From assembly GCA_027347685.1 (NCBI GenBank), contig DAIEQM010000035.1:1-30529 (forward strand): a stretch of DNA of 30,529 bases, read 5' to 3'. Under the pieces are notes generated by a model. That model was not told where the DNA came from and did no database searches. It saw only the letters and a list, made by a program, of their open reading frames with translations. This document shows positions 14,418 to 21,626 of the stretch, piece after piece. The position numbers were made by a program, and so were the translations under genes. Source of the stretch: UBA5941 sp021824385 (GTDB taxonomy: Bacteria > Patescibacteriota > Microgenomatia > UBA8517). The number at the start of each line of letters is the position of its first letter. The first letter of the stretch is position 1.

Positions 14418-15749
14418 ATGAAGTACGATACCGTTCTCAAGAGTTTACAGGAGTTTCAGACCCAGCACTTTTCAGAAAAAGATACAGATATCAAACATCC
14501 AAAAGTGCTTCTTTTGGTGCGCAATTTGGCGGACCAGATTTTGCATTTTAAGTTGACGAATGAGCAACTGGCAGAATTGGAAAAGCAGATGTGTGCGGAC
14601 GATGTGAAGAGTTCGTATGACAATCTAACACATCTAGCGGTAAAACTTGCTAAGTCAAAAACGCTCATCCATTCTTCAACCAAAAAGATTCAGGTATCAA
14701 TCGTGATGCCCGCCTATGGCGAAAATACACGAATGAAGAAGCGTGGCATCGGAGAAGGGCATGATCCACTTGGCGAAGATTTTATCGTCGAAAAGTCAAA
14801 GCAACTCAAGTGGCTGTTTGAAGGCACAAAGAGTGTATACCACGTATTTATTGTGGATGACATGTCAAAGCCAGATCCAATCACGAGCGGTAAAGCTGCT
14901 GAACTTGTCATTGAGCAGGAAAACGTAGACAACTTTACGGTGCTTTATTTGGAAGATGGAGTGAAAGCCAAAGAATCTGCAAATGCAGTTAAAAAGGCGG
15001 CACTCAAAGGTGTTGAATATCCAAAAAACACCAAAAAAGCAGGTGCTGTGTATTACGGCATTGCTGAGGCGATCTCTCGCTACGGCAAAGGTGAAGATCA
15101 TATTATCTTCCTCACCGATTGCGATTTATCAGTTGATCTCGGTCAATTAGGTAACCTTGTCGGTCCGTTACTTTCTGAAAAGACTGTTGCGGCTGCCGGC
15201 TCGAGAAGGTTGCCAGAATCGATTTTGGAGATTGTGGGAAGCCGAAATTTGAGAGCAAACACAGCGCGCTACTTTCGGCAATTACTGTTGCCGGGCCTTC
15301 TTCCCAAAGACACGCAGTGTGGAGCAAAGGCATTTAAAGCAAGCGCTCTTGACGGAGTTTTATCAGCCGATCGCAAAGTGTTAGACTTTGCCTTTGATAT
15401 CGAACTTTTGACGCTTTTAGCGTTGCAAAACAAGCCAGAGCAGATCGTGCCAGCGGCCGTAGCGTGGTTTGACTCTGCGGAGCTCACCACAACCGATTCG
15501 TCAGTTCATTTTGGAATCATGAAGGCTCAACTGGCCATTGCTGAGGGTAACAAGACCGGTTCTGGCCCAGTATTTGACGAGCTCGTTGAGATTTCAAAGA
15601 TTCTCACCAGCAGTGAGGCGGTGTGGCTCGGGTTTTTAACAGAACTTGAGTCAAAGCAAGACCTCGTTGAGTCAATGCAAAAATTTGATACAACAATCTT
15701 GCCACAATTGAAAGCACTTGCCCAAAAAGTAGCAGCGTCAGTACAGTAA
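14418..15749 (+). CDS. Soluble GT-A family glycosyltransferase, 443 aa
   Basis: The nucleotide-sugar fold is shown by VSIVMPAYGEN (93-103), VFIVDDMS (144-150, the first Asp pair), the AGAVYYGIAEAISRYG helix (208-223) and FLTDCDLSVDLGQL (231-244, the DxD-type metal site). AAAGSRRLP and DTQCGAKAF follow, the latter like the DTQCGFK block of ALG5/dolichyl-phosphate sugar transferases (GT2). An N-terminal helical region of about 90 residues and a C-terminal helical region of about 90 residues flank it. No membrane segment is present, unlike most lipid-linked GT2 enzymes, so the donor/acceptor may be soluble (inference). AAGGAGA precedes the ATG by 9 nt. It is monocistronic, ended by a hairpin terminator. 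Substrate unknown. Confidence 0.82.
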   Translation: MKYDTVLKSLQEFQTQHFSEKDTDIKHPKVLLLVRNLADQILHFKLTNEQLAELEKQMCADDVKSSYDNLTHLAVKLAKSKTLIHSSTKKIQVSIVMPAYGENTRMKKRGIGEGHDPLGEDFIVEKSKQLKWLFEGTKSVYHVFIVDDMSKPDPITSGKAAELVIEQENVDNFTVLYLEDGVKAKESANAVKKAALKGVEYPKNTKKAGAVYYGIAEAISRYGKGEDHIIFLTDCDLSVDLGQLGNLVGPLLSEKTVAAAGSRRLPESILEIVGSRNLRANTARYFRQLLLPGLLPKDTQCGAKAFKASALDGVLSADRKVLDFAFDIELLTLLALQNKPEQIVPAAVAWFDSAELTTTDSSVHFGIMKAQLAIAEGNKTGSGPVFDELVEISKILTSSEAVWLGFLTELESKQDLVESMQKFDTTILPQLKALAQKVAASVQ

Positions 15750-15761
15750 CATGATTTTTAT

Positions 15762-15790
15762 AATCTCTCGCAACGCGGGAGATTTCTTTT
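15762..15790 (+). terminator. Terminator of the GT-A glycosyltransferase gene
   Basis: AATCTCTCG (15762-15770) pairs with CGGGAGATT (15776-15784) with one G-T pair around a CAACG loop, followed by TTTCTTTT. Confidence 0.8.
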
Positions 15791-15823
15791 GCCCAACCTT
15801 TCGCACACTTTTACGGATACTTG

Positions 15824-15832
15824 TGATATACT
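15824..15832 (+). promoter_or_regulatory. Extended -10 promoter for pyk, TGATATACT
   Basis: TG-A-TATACT ends 10 nt before the pyk ATG at 15843, giving a leader of about 4 nt and no Shine-Dalgarno. Confidence 0.6.
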
Positions 15833-15842
15833 CTCACCATAT

Positions 15843-17243
15843 ATGAAGAAAACTAAAATCGTCGCAACCATTGGCCCTGCATCTCAAAACGAGAAAATCT
15901 TAAAAGAACTTTTCAAAGCAGGAGTAAACGTAACGCGCCTCAATTTTTCTCACGGAAATTTGGAACAAAAAAAGGAGGCAATCGCGTTAATTAGAAGTGT
16001 TGCTGCAAAAACTCATCATGAAATTGCCATACTTGCAGATCTTCCTGGCCCAAAACTGAGACTGGGAGAAATTGATGGAACATTTCAAATAAAAAAGGGA
16101 ATGACATTAACGTTTGGCCTTGATTCAAAGGCAACACTTCCTATTCAATATGATTTTACGAAGGCTGTAAAAGCCGACCACAGAATGTACTTAAACGACG
16201 GGCTTATTCAGCTTAAGATTATTTCTACAAAAGGTGGCATTGTTACCGCTAAAGCCCTTAACAGTGGTTGGGTGACTTCTCGAAAAGGTATAAATCTTCC
16301 TGATACCACCCTTCCTGGAGCAGCGTTTACACCCGAAGACAAAAAAGCAGCAGAATTTGCGATAGAGCAAAATGTTGAATTCATAGCGCTTTCATTTGTC
16401 CAGTCTGCAGAAGATATTCACATGCTCAGAGCCGTTTTGAAACAAAAGAAAAGTAGAACTCACATTATTGCGAAAATTGAAAAACCACAAGCCGTCGAAA
16501 ACATTGAAAAAATTATGGAAGCAACAGATGGAGTCATGGTCGCTCGGGGAGACTTGGCTATCGAAACCTCTCCTGCACAAGTACCTTTGATTCAGCAAAA
16601 AATTATTTTGCTTGCCCGCCAGCAACAAAAGCCAGTCATTGTCGCCACTCAAATGCTCGAAAGCATGATTGAAAACCCACGACCTACTCGGGCTGAAGCT
16701 TCAGATGTGGCCAATGCCGTTCTCTCACAAGTAGACGCCGTTATGCTTTCCGCAGAAAGTGCCTCTGGAAAATATCCTGTTGAGGCAGTTTCAACCATGA
16801 GCGAAATTATTGAAGCAGTCGAAGCTGATGCAGAATTTAGAAGATATATCAAAATTAACTGGGAAAAACTTAATTTGGAAGATATTCACTTTAATGCCAT
16901 TGCAGCCTCAAGTGCTTCTCTTGCATACCGATTGAAGGCCCCAATTATTGGCATTGGAACCGTCACTGGCCGAACCGCTCAGCTCTTGTCGTCTTTCCGG
17001 CCAAATTCTATTATTGCTGCAATGACTCATGATGAATTTATCGGCCGACAGCTGGTATTAAATTGGGGTGTATACCCAATTATCGTTACAGAAGACGCGC
17101 AAGATCATCATTTTGGAGAAACTATGCTTGCCGCGCTGAGACTAAAAAAATGGGCTCCAAAAGGACAAACTGCCGTTTTGATCTGGGGGTCTAAGATCGG
17201 CATTTCAGGCACAACAAACACGATTCGGGCCCTCGTGTTGTAA
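15843..17243 (+). CDS. pyk: Pyruvate kinase
   Basis: Pyruvate kinase makes pyruvate and ATP from phosphoenolpyruvate and ADP. The start is ATG 15843 (MKKTKIVATIGPAS), the family's canonical N-terminus, giving 466 aa; the open frame further upstream lies before the promoter. Landmarks are RLNFSHG, LADLPGPKLRLGEI, the catalytic Lys in IIAKIEKPQAVENI, MVARGDLAIETS and VIVATQMLESMIENPRPTRAEASDVANAV. Two family motifs vary: DLAIE where most have DLG(V/M)E, and VDAVMLSAESASG where most have MLSGETA. The C-terminal domain is present (IGIGTVTGRTAQLLSSFRP) and complete. It directly precedes the rplJ-rplL leader. Confidence 0.97.
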   Translation: MKKTKIVATIGPASQNEKILKELFKAGVNVTRLNFSHGNLEQKKEAIALIRSVAAKTHHEIAILADLPGPKLRLGEIDGTFQIKKGMTLTFGLDSKATLPIQYDFTKAVKADHRMYLNDGLIQLKIISTKGGIVTAKALNSGWVTSRKGINLPDTTLPGAAFTPEDKKAAEFAIEQNVEFIALSFVQSAEDIHMLRAVLKQKKSRTHIIAKIEKPQAVENIEKIMEATDGVMVARGDLAIETSPAQVPLIQQKIILLARQQQKPVIVATQMLESMIENPRPTRAEASDVANAVLSQVDAVMLSAESASGKYPVEAVSTMSEIIEAVEADAEFRRYIKINWEKLNLEDIHFNAIAASSASLAYRLKAPIIGIGTVTGRTAQLLSSFRPNSIIAAMTHDEFIGRQLVLNWGVYPIIVTEDAQDHHFGETMLAALRLKKWAPKGQTAVLIWGSKIGISGTTNTIRALVL

Positions 17244-17257
17244 TACCGAGCCCTTTT

Positions 17258-17266
17258 TGATATACT
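17258..17266 (+). promoter_or_regulatory. Extended -10 promoter for rplJ-rplL, TGATATACT
   Basis: TG-A-TATACT, identical to the pyk box, predicts a transcript start near 17273, just before the L10 leader. Confidence 0.65.
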
Positions 17267-17272
17267 AGCCCT

Positions 17273-17366
17273 ACCTAAGAAAGCAAGTCGGGTAAGCCCA
17301 ATAAATCTTGCCGAGGAAACCTTCACTTAATTGTGTTTTTCTCCTCTTAGATACTAAACAATTCTC
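17273..17366 (+). ncRNA. Ribosomal protein L10 leader (autoregulatory 5' UTR)
   Basis: The segment contains the L10-leader pattern: GCAAG (17283-17287) pairs with CTTGC (17327-17331 region), enclosing a GGG/CCC hairpin, with CCGAGG following immediately. The CTTGCCGAGG block before rplJ matches, from memory, the conserved uL10-(bL12) binding element in Firmicutes-type leaders. A downstream GAGGAAA...TTTCTCCTC pairing (about 17333-17347) could be the regulated alternative hairpin. Binding of excess uL10 would repress the operon (known for the family, inferred here). Confidence 0.7.
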
Positions 17367-17918
17367 ATGAATTCACAAAATCATTCGCCACGCCTTAAAC
17401 AGCCTAAAATTGATGCTGTTGCCGCTCTTACTCTTCAAATGAAGAGTGCTTCTTCTGTTGTCTTTATCGATTACAAAACTCTTACCATGAAGGAAGGGCA
17501 AGCTATGAAAAAAGAGCTTCTTGCTGGCGACGGAAAAATGATGGTTGCCAAAAACACCCTCATTAAAATCGCCGGTAAAAATGCAAATCTCCCTGAAGAG
17601 GCGATTTCTGATTCAGTACTTTCAGGCCAAACAGCAGTCGTTTTTGCAAACACTGACCCCGTTTCACCCATTCAAATTTTGGGCAAATTTATGGCAAAGA
17701 GCGAAAAAACTTCTTGGAAAGCAGGAGTTGTTGAAGGGGTTTTCCAGGACGCTGCTTCACTCTCAAAAATTTCGAAACTTCCTTCGAAAGATCAACTTAT
17801 GGCACAAGTCGTTGGTGGCATTTCAGCCCCACTTTATGGACTTGTTGCAACACTCAATGGAAACATTCAAAAACTTGTGTACGTGCTTAACGCACGTCGC
17901 GAATCTATGAATGCGTAA
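17367..17918 (+). CDS. rplJ: Large ribosomal subunit protein uL10
   Basis: uL10 anchors bL12 dimers to form the ribosomal stalk that recruits translation GTPases. The 183-aa product has the family blocks SSVVFIDYKTLTMKEGQAMKKEL, KMMVAKNTLIKIA, LSGQTAVVFANTDPVSPIQIL, KAGVVEGVF, LSKLPSKDQLMAQVVGGISAPL and a C-terminal helix (LNGNIQKLVYVLNARRE) that binds bL12. There is no strong Shine-Dalgarno just before the ATG; the leader RNA occupies that region. rplL follows 18 bp later. Confidence 0.96.
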   Translation: MNSQNHSPRLKQPKIDAVAALTLQMKSASSVVFIDYKTLTMKEGQAMKKELLAGDGKMMVAKNTLIKIAGKNANLPEEAISDSVLSGQTAVVFANTDPVSPIQILGKFMAKSEKTSWKAGVVEGVFQDAASLSKISKLPSKDQLMAQVVGGISAPLYGLVATLNGNIQKLVYVLNARRESMNA

Positions 17919-17936
17919 AGAGGAGGTGAGCTAAAT

Positions 17937-18347
17937 ATGGCAGACGAAAAGAAACTAACAGCAAAAGTCGAAAAACTTATTGAAGAAATTTCTAACCTTT
18001 CTGTGTTGGAACTTTCTGAAATGGTTACGGCTATGCAAGAAAAGTTCGGCGTTTCCGCCATGCCGGTCGCAGCAGCAGCAGCTCCAGCGGGAGCAGCAGC
18101 ACCAGCAGAAGCCGGAGCCGCAGCGGCAGAAAGCTCAACTCAAACAGTTGTTTTGACTAACGCCGGCGCACAAAAGATCGCCGTTATTAAAGCACTTCGA
18201 GAAATCAATCAAAACTTGGGCCTTAAAGAAGCAAAAGATATGACTGATGCAGTGCCCGCAACGGTTCTTGAAAACGCAAAAGCAGAAGATGCTAAGGCAG
18301 CAGCTGAAAAGCTGAAAGCCGCAGGCGCAACTGTAGAACTTAAGTAA
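17937..18347 (+). CDS. rplL: Large ribosomal subunit protein bL12 (L7/L12)
   Basis: bL12 is the multicopy stalk protein that contacts EF-Tu, EF-G and IF2. The 136 residues show the N-terminal dimerisation helix pair (KLIEEISNLSVLELSEMVTAMQEKFGV). An unusually Ala-rich flexible hinge follows (about 42-67, poly-Ala/Pro/Gly), and then the globular C-terminal domain (KIAVIKALREINQNLGLKEAKDM, AVPATVLENAKAEDAKAAAEKLKAAGATVELK). GAGGAGGTGAG (17920-17930 region) is a strong ribosome site, consistent with the need for high output relative to rplJ. A terminator follows. Confidence 0.97.
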   Translation: MADEKKLTAKVEKLIEEISNLSVLELSEMVTAMQEKFGVSAMPVAAAAAPAGAAAPAEAGAAAAESSTQTVVLTNAGAQKIAVIKALREINQNLGLKEAKDMTDAVPATVLENAKAEDAKAAAEKLKAAGATVELK

Positions 18348-18387
18348 TTCTCTTTTTAAGTAAAGAAGTTATTTATTTCCTAGAAAG

Positions 18388-18409
18388 TCCCCGGAAACGG
18401 GGATTTTTT
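18388..18409 (+). terminator. Terminator of rplJ-rplL
   Basis: TCCCC (18388-18392) pairs with GGGGA (18399-18403) around a GGAAAC loop, followed by six T. Confidence 0.8.
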
Positions 18410-18422
18410 AGTGGGTAAAAAA

Positions 18423-18451
18423 TTGTTATTTCACACAAAAAATGATATTAT
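18423..18451 (+). promoter_or_regulatory. Promoter for the M50-like protease gene
   Basis: TTGTTA (18423-18428), 17-bp spacer, TATTAT (18446-18451) with a TGA extension. The leader of about 26 nt carries CGGAGG. Confidence 0.65.
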
Positions 18452-18483
18452 AGGCCAAGTCAATTTAATTCTCGGAGGTTTTC

Positions 18484-19356
18484 GTGAAAGCTCTTACCCG
18501 TTTTCAGATGTATATGGTTCTGGTTATTATTGCGACAGGAGCAATAGGTTGGGCCACTATTCACAATTTTCCTGTTTTTGGCCCATTCGATTACCTGAAC
18601 CAGCTTTGGTACGTGTTTTGGCACGAAGCTATGCACGCCATTTTTGTTTTCTTAAGCGGTGGCAAGGTAGATGAGATGATGGTAATGCACCGGCTTGGTG
18701 GATATGTTTCACCGAGCGGCAGGATTTCGATGCTTGTCTTCCCGGCAGGATATATTGCCCCGGTTATTTTGAGCTGCTTTATCTTGTACCGTTCGGTAAA
18801 GCACCCTGAACAAAGTGATATTCTTGCTTTTGTTGTGGGAGTTGTTTCAATGATAGTTGCGGGACTGTTCACAACAACCGACCCGGTACTTCGCATGATC
18901 TCTATGGGGTTTGTAATAACAAACATCGTACTGTTCGGTCTAACGCGAAATAAATGGCAGATGATCCGACTGTTGTTTTATGTCGTCGTCACCGTAGTCG
19001 TTGTGACAATGTATCTGCAGCATGTACACAACTCAAATCTTGACGGCGCGAACTTAACTTTTTTGGTTGGCGCAAGTATGGGGGGGATACTTGCATTTAC
19101 CGGGGGAACGGCAAAAGTGTTTCCATCTCTTGTTGTACTTTCACTCGTTAACTCATCGCTTTTGTACAACAGTTTCACGAGGGCCACCGAAATGATACCT
19201 CAAGTGCAAGCAGGGGGAACAAATGATCCTGCAATACTTGCTGGAATTCTTGGCTGGAACCCGATTTTTATGGCGGGTTTGTGGATTGCTATCATCGTTC
19301 TCGTATGCGGTCTAACGGTAGTTGCAGTTGTCAAAGTGGTGAATCAGTCGCATTAG
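18484..19356 (+). CDS. M50B-like membrane metalloprotease, 290 aa
   Basis: The protein is mostly membrane: about eight hydrophobic segments (for example residues 10-28, 76-92, 102-122, 130-145 and 155-172, with the last near 266-286). The Zn-binding HExxH motif is present as WHEAMH (His47, Glu48, His51) at the start of a helix, followed by FVFLSGGKV and GGYVSPSGRISMLVFPAGY. This matches site-2-protease relatives of the M50B type. Such proteins cut substrates within or near the membrane, often releasing regulators. The third zinc ligand is not certain; the Asp in TTTDPVLRM is a candidate. It starts at GTG 18484, with CGGAGG 6 nt upstream. No anti-sigma gene is nearby. Confidence 0.75.
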   Translation: MKALTRFQMYMVLVIIATGAIGWATIHNFPVFGPFDYLNQLWYVFWHEAMHAIFVFLSGGKVDEMMVMHRLGGYVSPSGRISMLVFPAGYIAPVILSCFILYRSVKHPEQSDILAFVVGVVSMIVAGLFTTTDPVLRMISMGFVITNIVLFGLTRNKWQMIRLLFYVVVTVVVVTMYLQHVHNSNLDGANLTFLVGASMGGILAFTGGTAKVFPSLVVLSLVNSSLLYNSFTRATEMIPQVQAGGTNDPAILAGILGWNPIFMAGLWIAIIVLVCGLTVVAVVKVVNQSH

Positions 19357-19369
19357 TCGCTTTTTGCAC

Positions 19370-19401
19370 GGCCAGTTACTATGACTGGCCTGCTTGTTTT
19401 T
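19370..19401 (+). terminator. Hairpin terminator after the M50-like gene
   Basis: GGCCAGT (19370-19376) pairs with ACTGGCC (19384-19390), followed after five bases by TTTTT. It lies before the ribosome site of the next gene, so read-through to that gene is possible. Confidence 0.7.
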
Positions 19402-19415
19402 GAAGGGAGATATAC

Positions 19416-19637
19416 ATGAAGAAAACACCAGTCCGCTTGTTTGCCGAAAGACTGTTGTTTGAACAGAAGCAACACGCTGTTCTGGTCGGTGACTTTGCCT
19501 ATTCAAAACATACAGCACGTTTTGCTCGAGGAAAATATTGGCTGTGCGATCACTGGGTAGATAAAGCAACAGAGAAGTGCTTTTACTTTAAAAGAAAGCG
19601 CTACTATCGCTACATCATTCCCAAACAGTGGGAATGA
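19416..19637 (+). CDS. Small basic hypothetical protein, 73 aa
   Basis: Not recognised. It is rich in Lys, Arg, Tyr and Phe (FYFKRKRYYRYIIPKQWE at the end) with two Cys (WLCDHW and EKCFYF), so a nucleic-acid-binding or small beta protein is plausible but unproven. There are no membrane segments. GGGAGA lies 7 nt before the ATG. It ends just before a strong bidirectional terminator shared with the EVE-domain gene. Confidence 0.65.
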   Translation: MKKTPVRLFAERLLFEQKQHAVLVGDFAYSKHTARFARGKYWLCDHWVDKATEKCFYFKRKRYYRYIIPKQWE

Positions 19638-19666
19638 AAAGTCTCAAGATTTCTTGAGACTTTTTT
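19637..19666. terminator. Bidirectional terminator between the 73-aa gene and the EVE gene
   Basis: A perfect 10-bp stem, AAGTCTCAAG (19639-19648) with CTTGAGACTT (19653-19662), has T tracts on both sides (19661-19666 plus; TTTT at 19640-19637 minus). The stem overlaps the last codons and stop of the minus-strand EVE gene. Confidence 0.85.
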
Positions 19667-20027
19667 CTTGCAAGTATTTCAGAAGTTTATCGGGAACATC
19701 CATAACAGAGAGTCTACTTTGTCGGACGAGTTTTAAATCAGAAAACTCTTTTACTGATTTTATTTCGGAAAGGGTAGCAAGAGGCTCACGAAACTTCTCT
19801 TTAAATCCAAAAACCGGAACTTCGCCTTCTGTAAGCACTGTCGCAAGTCCAACAATCGCTTTCACATCTCCCGTATGATAAATGTATACAAAATCTCCTT
19901 TTTTCATCGATTTCAAGAAGTTTTTTGCCTGTGGATTATTCACTCCAGTCCATGGAATTTTGCCATCCTTCTCCAAATCATCTATTCCATACTCGTGTTT
20001 TTCTGTTTTCGCTAAAAAATAATTCAT
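19644..20027 (-). CDS. EVE-domain protein (PUA-like fold)
   Basis: The 127-aa product is a single EVE domain. The N-terminus MNYFLAKTEKHEYGIDDLEK follows the family's YWLxKTEPxxYSxDDL. IPWTGVNNPQAKNFLKSMKKGD matches WxGVRNxxARNxLRxMxxGD, and YIYHTGDVKAIVGLATV matches the YHS...VVGxA block. EVE domains bind modified bases in DNA or RNA, and in some bacteria they join restriction or RNA-modification systems (known for the family); no such partner is adjacent. The start is ATG 20027 rather than upstream codons because it matches the family N-terminus. A TATAAA box ends 7 nt before it, implying a leaderless mRNA. Confidence 0.9.
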   Translation of the reverse strand: MNYFLAKTEKHEYGIDDLEKDGKIPWTGVNNPQAKNFLKSMKKGDFVYIYHTGDVKAIVGLATVLTEGEVPVFGFKEKFREPLATLSEIKSVKEFSDLKLVRQSRLSVMDVPDKLLKYLQEKSLKKS

Positions 20028-20034
20028 AGTGTAG

Positions 20035-20042
20035 TTTATAAT
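20035..20042. promoter_or_regulatory. Shared bidirectional -10 element between the EVE gene and the 20049 gene
   Basis: The octamer TTTATAAT reads TATAAT on the plus strand (20037-20042) and TATAAA on the minus strand (20040-20035). Discriminators of 6 and 7 nt put the predicted starts at the A of ATG 20049 and 1 nt before ATG 20027. The whole spacer is 21 bp. Confidence 0.6.
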
Positions 20043-20048
20043 GTTTAT

Positions 20049-20312
20049 ATGGCAGAAGAAAGTTCTATTGATCAGGCAGCAGCGCTCCAGCAGTCGAAAA
20101 ATATCCATGTCGATAACCCAGGGGAGCCTGCTGAAGACAATAGAGACTCGCTCGTTTCAAAAATGAAAGCAGAAGATCATGACTCAACAATTCACGATGA
20201 TGCAGACTCCACACAAGAGTTTGATAGTCAGACGGTAAAAATGATGAGTACCTACAATAAAAAAAGGTTGGAGCAGCATGAGCCACCCCAACCAAAATTC
20301 AACAAACAGTAA
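20049..20312 (+). CDS. Small acidic hypothetical protein, 87 aa
   Basis: Not recognised. The composition is hydrophilic and acidic in the first 65 residues (Asp, Glu, Ser, His) and basic at the end (YNKKRLEQHEPPQPKFNKQ). There is no predicted globular core, so it is probably disordered or a partner-binding peptide. It has no membrane segment. It is divergent from the EVE gene with a shared -10 element, and its stop abuts the stop of the convergent 20313 gene with no gap. Existence is supported by the perfect TATAAT placement more than by protein features. Confidence 0.6.
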   Translation: MAEESSIDQAAALQQSKNIHVDNPGEPAEDNRDSLVSKMKAEDHDSTIHDDADSTQEFDSQTVKMMSTYNKKRLEQHEPPQPKFNKQ

Positions 20313-20945
20313 CTAATTGTCGTCCTCATCTGAACCATGTGCCGTCACGAGAGCATCTTGCCAAGGCAGGTCTTCCAGAGCGAGCAAAAAGTCAGCGAAT
20401 GCCGGTGGAAAATCTGGCGCAATTGATGTCGGGCGTTTTCCGAGGTAGAGTAAATCTTCTCGCTTGTCTTTTTCGCCCAACTGCCAGAAAATACCATTTT
20501 TGAACCGGTTTACGAGCTGCATAACCAGTACCTCACGTGACACGAACCCCACGGCATATGCACTGGTCAAGCCAAAGAATGCTGTGGGCCCTGATGTTTT
20601 TGTGCCGGTCGAGGGCAGCTTGGGCAATGCAACTTTGTTGCGGTCTTCCGACTGATCGATATAGGTCGGCAGCCACTGCTTAAAATTGACCTCATATCGA
20701 GAGCCCCAATAGGCGCGCATGGCACCCGCCCGCAAAAGATTTGTATTTTGCGAAAGCCACCAGCGAAGAACAGGATTTAGGTTTTTGACTCGAGCTCCAA
20801 CTAGCCGATAAAACTCTTCAAAAACCATCGGTGTTGGCAACCACCAGTTCAGAAATTCTTCGATAGTATCAGGGTGGGCGACCATGTCGGGGTCGTTGAA
20901 TGAGCCGAAAAACTTGACGACTTCATGATTTCTCAAATCAGACAC
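20313..20945 (-). CDS. Hypothetical protein, 210 aa
   Basis: Not recognised. It is soluble and rich in Trp and Phe (IEEFLNWWLPTPMVFEEFYRL, PVLRWWLSQ, GIFWQLGE), with a helical look in the first half. The Gly/Ser/Thr stretch LPSTGTKTSGPTAFFGLTSAYAVGF lies in the middle, and it ends in an acidic tail (HGSDEDDN). The start is GTG 20943-20945, supported by AAAGGAGA (20959-20952) and the extended -10 box TGATATACT. It lies downstream of the ATP-grasp operon on the same strand but has its own promoter, so it need not belong to it. Confidence 0.7.
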   Translation of the reverse strand: MSDLRNHEVVKFFGSFNDPDMVAHPDTIEEFLNWWLPTPMVFEEFYRLVGARVKNLNPVLRWWLSQNTNLLRAGAMRAYWGSRYEVNFKQWLPTYIDQSEDRNKVALPKLPSTGTKTSGPTAFFGLTSAYAVGFVSREVLVMQLVNRFKNGIFWQLGEKDKREDLLYLGKRPTSIAPDFPPAFADFLLALEDLPWQDALVTAHGSDEDDN

Positions 20946-20978
20946 AGCTAATCTCCTTTACATAACTAACCTACCGAT

Positions 20979-20987
20979 AGTATATCA
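20979..20987 (-). promoter_or_regulatory. Extended -10 promoter for the 210-aa protein, TGATATACT
   Basis: Minus-strand TG-A-TATACT, identical to the pyk and rplJ boxes, predicts a start near 20972 and a leader of about 27 nt with AAAGGAGA. Confidence 0.65.
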
Positions 20988-21000
20988 CTTTCGGCTTAAT

Positions 21001-21624
21001 TTATGAAGCTTTTTCCTTCGACTTGAAGATGATAATCGTAAAATCCTTCGAATTATAGTGTGCTTTAAAAATGACTTTTGAGCTTAAGCTCATGCAGTAG
21101 GTAAGAACCTCAAGCGAGTCTGCATACCACACATTTTTTTGAGCAGGCTGCACTGGCTGGGGGTGAGAACCGAGCATATTAAACACTAAGGCTTCGTTTG
21201 CATGATCAAACATCGTTTTTATGGCCTTTTTCCTATAGTCCATATTGTGAGGAACGTCGCCATTCAAAATGCCTGACGCAACAACAATATCAAATTTCTC
21301 AGGCATTGGGTCAAACAAATAATCGCGAACAAAAAAAGTTAAATTGGGCCTTCGTAATTTTGCTTTTTCAATAAATTCAGGAACAATATCAACACCAGTG
21401 TATGTTACGTTTTCAAATTTTTTTGTTAAAAATTTTCCAAGATATCCAAAGCCACAACCAACATCCAAAACAGATTTATTGGAATAGTCTACATCCGTCC
21501 ACATTTGTCGAAACCGCTGGTGTGCAGCGCCCATGTTGGCCCAACTGAGTGATTGAGCTCGACCACCGAAGCGTTTAAATCGCGTCTGATAGCCCTCTCG
21601 AATTTTTTCCGATATAGTGGTCAT
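21001..21624 (-). CDS. Class I SAM-dependent methyltransferase
   Basis: The 207-aa protein carries the Rossmann SAM-binding signature SVLDVGCGFGYLGKFL (51-66) and the acidic end of strand 2, YTGVDIVPEFIEKA (Asp79). FFVRDYLFD and FDIVVASGILNG, the motif IV region, follow. An N-terminal helical cap contains the aromatic-rich SLSWANMGAAHQRF. There are no membrane segments. It is the last gene of the minus-strand operon, starting 2 bp after the stop of the second ATP-grasp ligase, so translation is probably coupled. The substrate is unknown; context suggests a product of the two amidoligases, for example carboxyl O-methylation (inference). Confidence 0.85.
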   Translation of the reverse strand: MTTISEKIREGYQTRFKRFGGRAQSLSWANMGAAHQRFRQMWTDVDYSNKSVLDVGCGFGYLGKFLTKKFENVTYTGVDIVPEFIEKAKLRRPNLTFFVRDYLFDPMPEKFDIVVASGILNGDVPHNMDYRKKAIKTMFDHANEALVFNMLGSHPQPVQPAQKNVWYADSLEVLTYCMSLSSKVIFKAHYNSKDFTIIIFKSKEKAS

Positions 21625-21626
21625 CT

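Noticed and set aside
15789..15842. Upstream start for pyk adding an 18-residue N-terminus
   Set aside because: The extension overlaps the preceding terminator's T tract and contains the TGATATACT promoter. The canonical pyruvate kinase N-terminus begins at 15843.
18060..18130. Tandem-repeat-like GCAGCAGCAGC stretch
   Set aside because: It encodes the Ala-rich hinge of bL12, so it is protein-driven low complexity, not a repeat element.
20028..20108. Longer EVE-domain protein starting at 20108
   Set aside because: The extra residues overlap the divergent 20049 gene and its promoter, and the EVE family begins at the MNYFLAKTE position.
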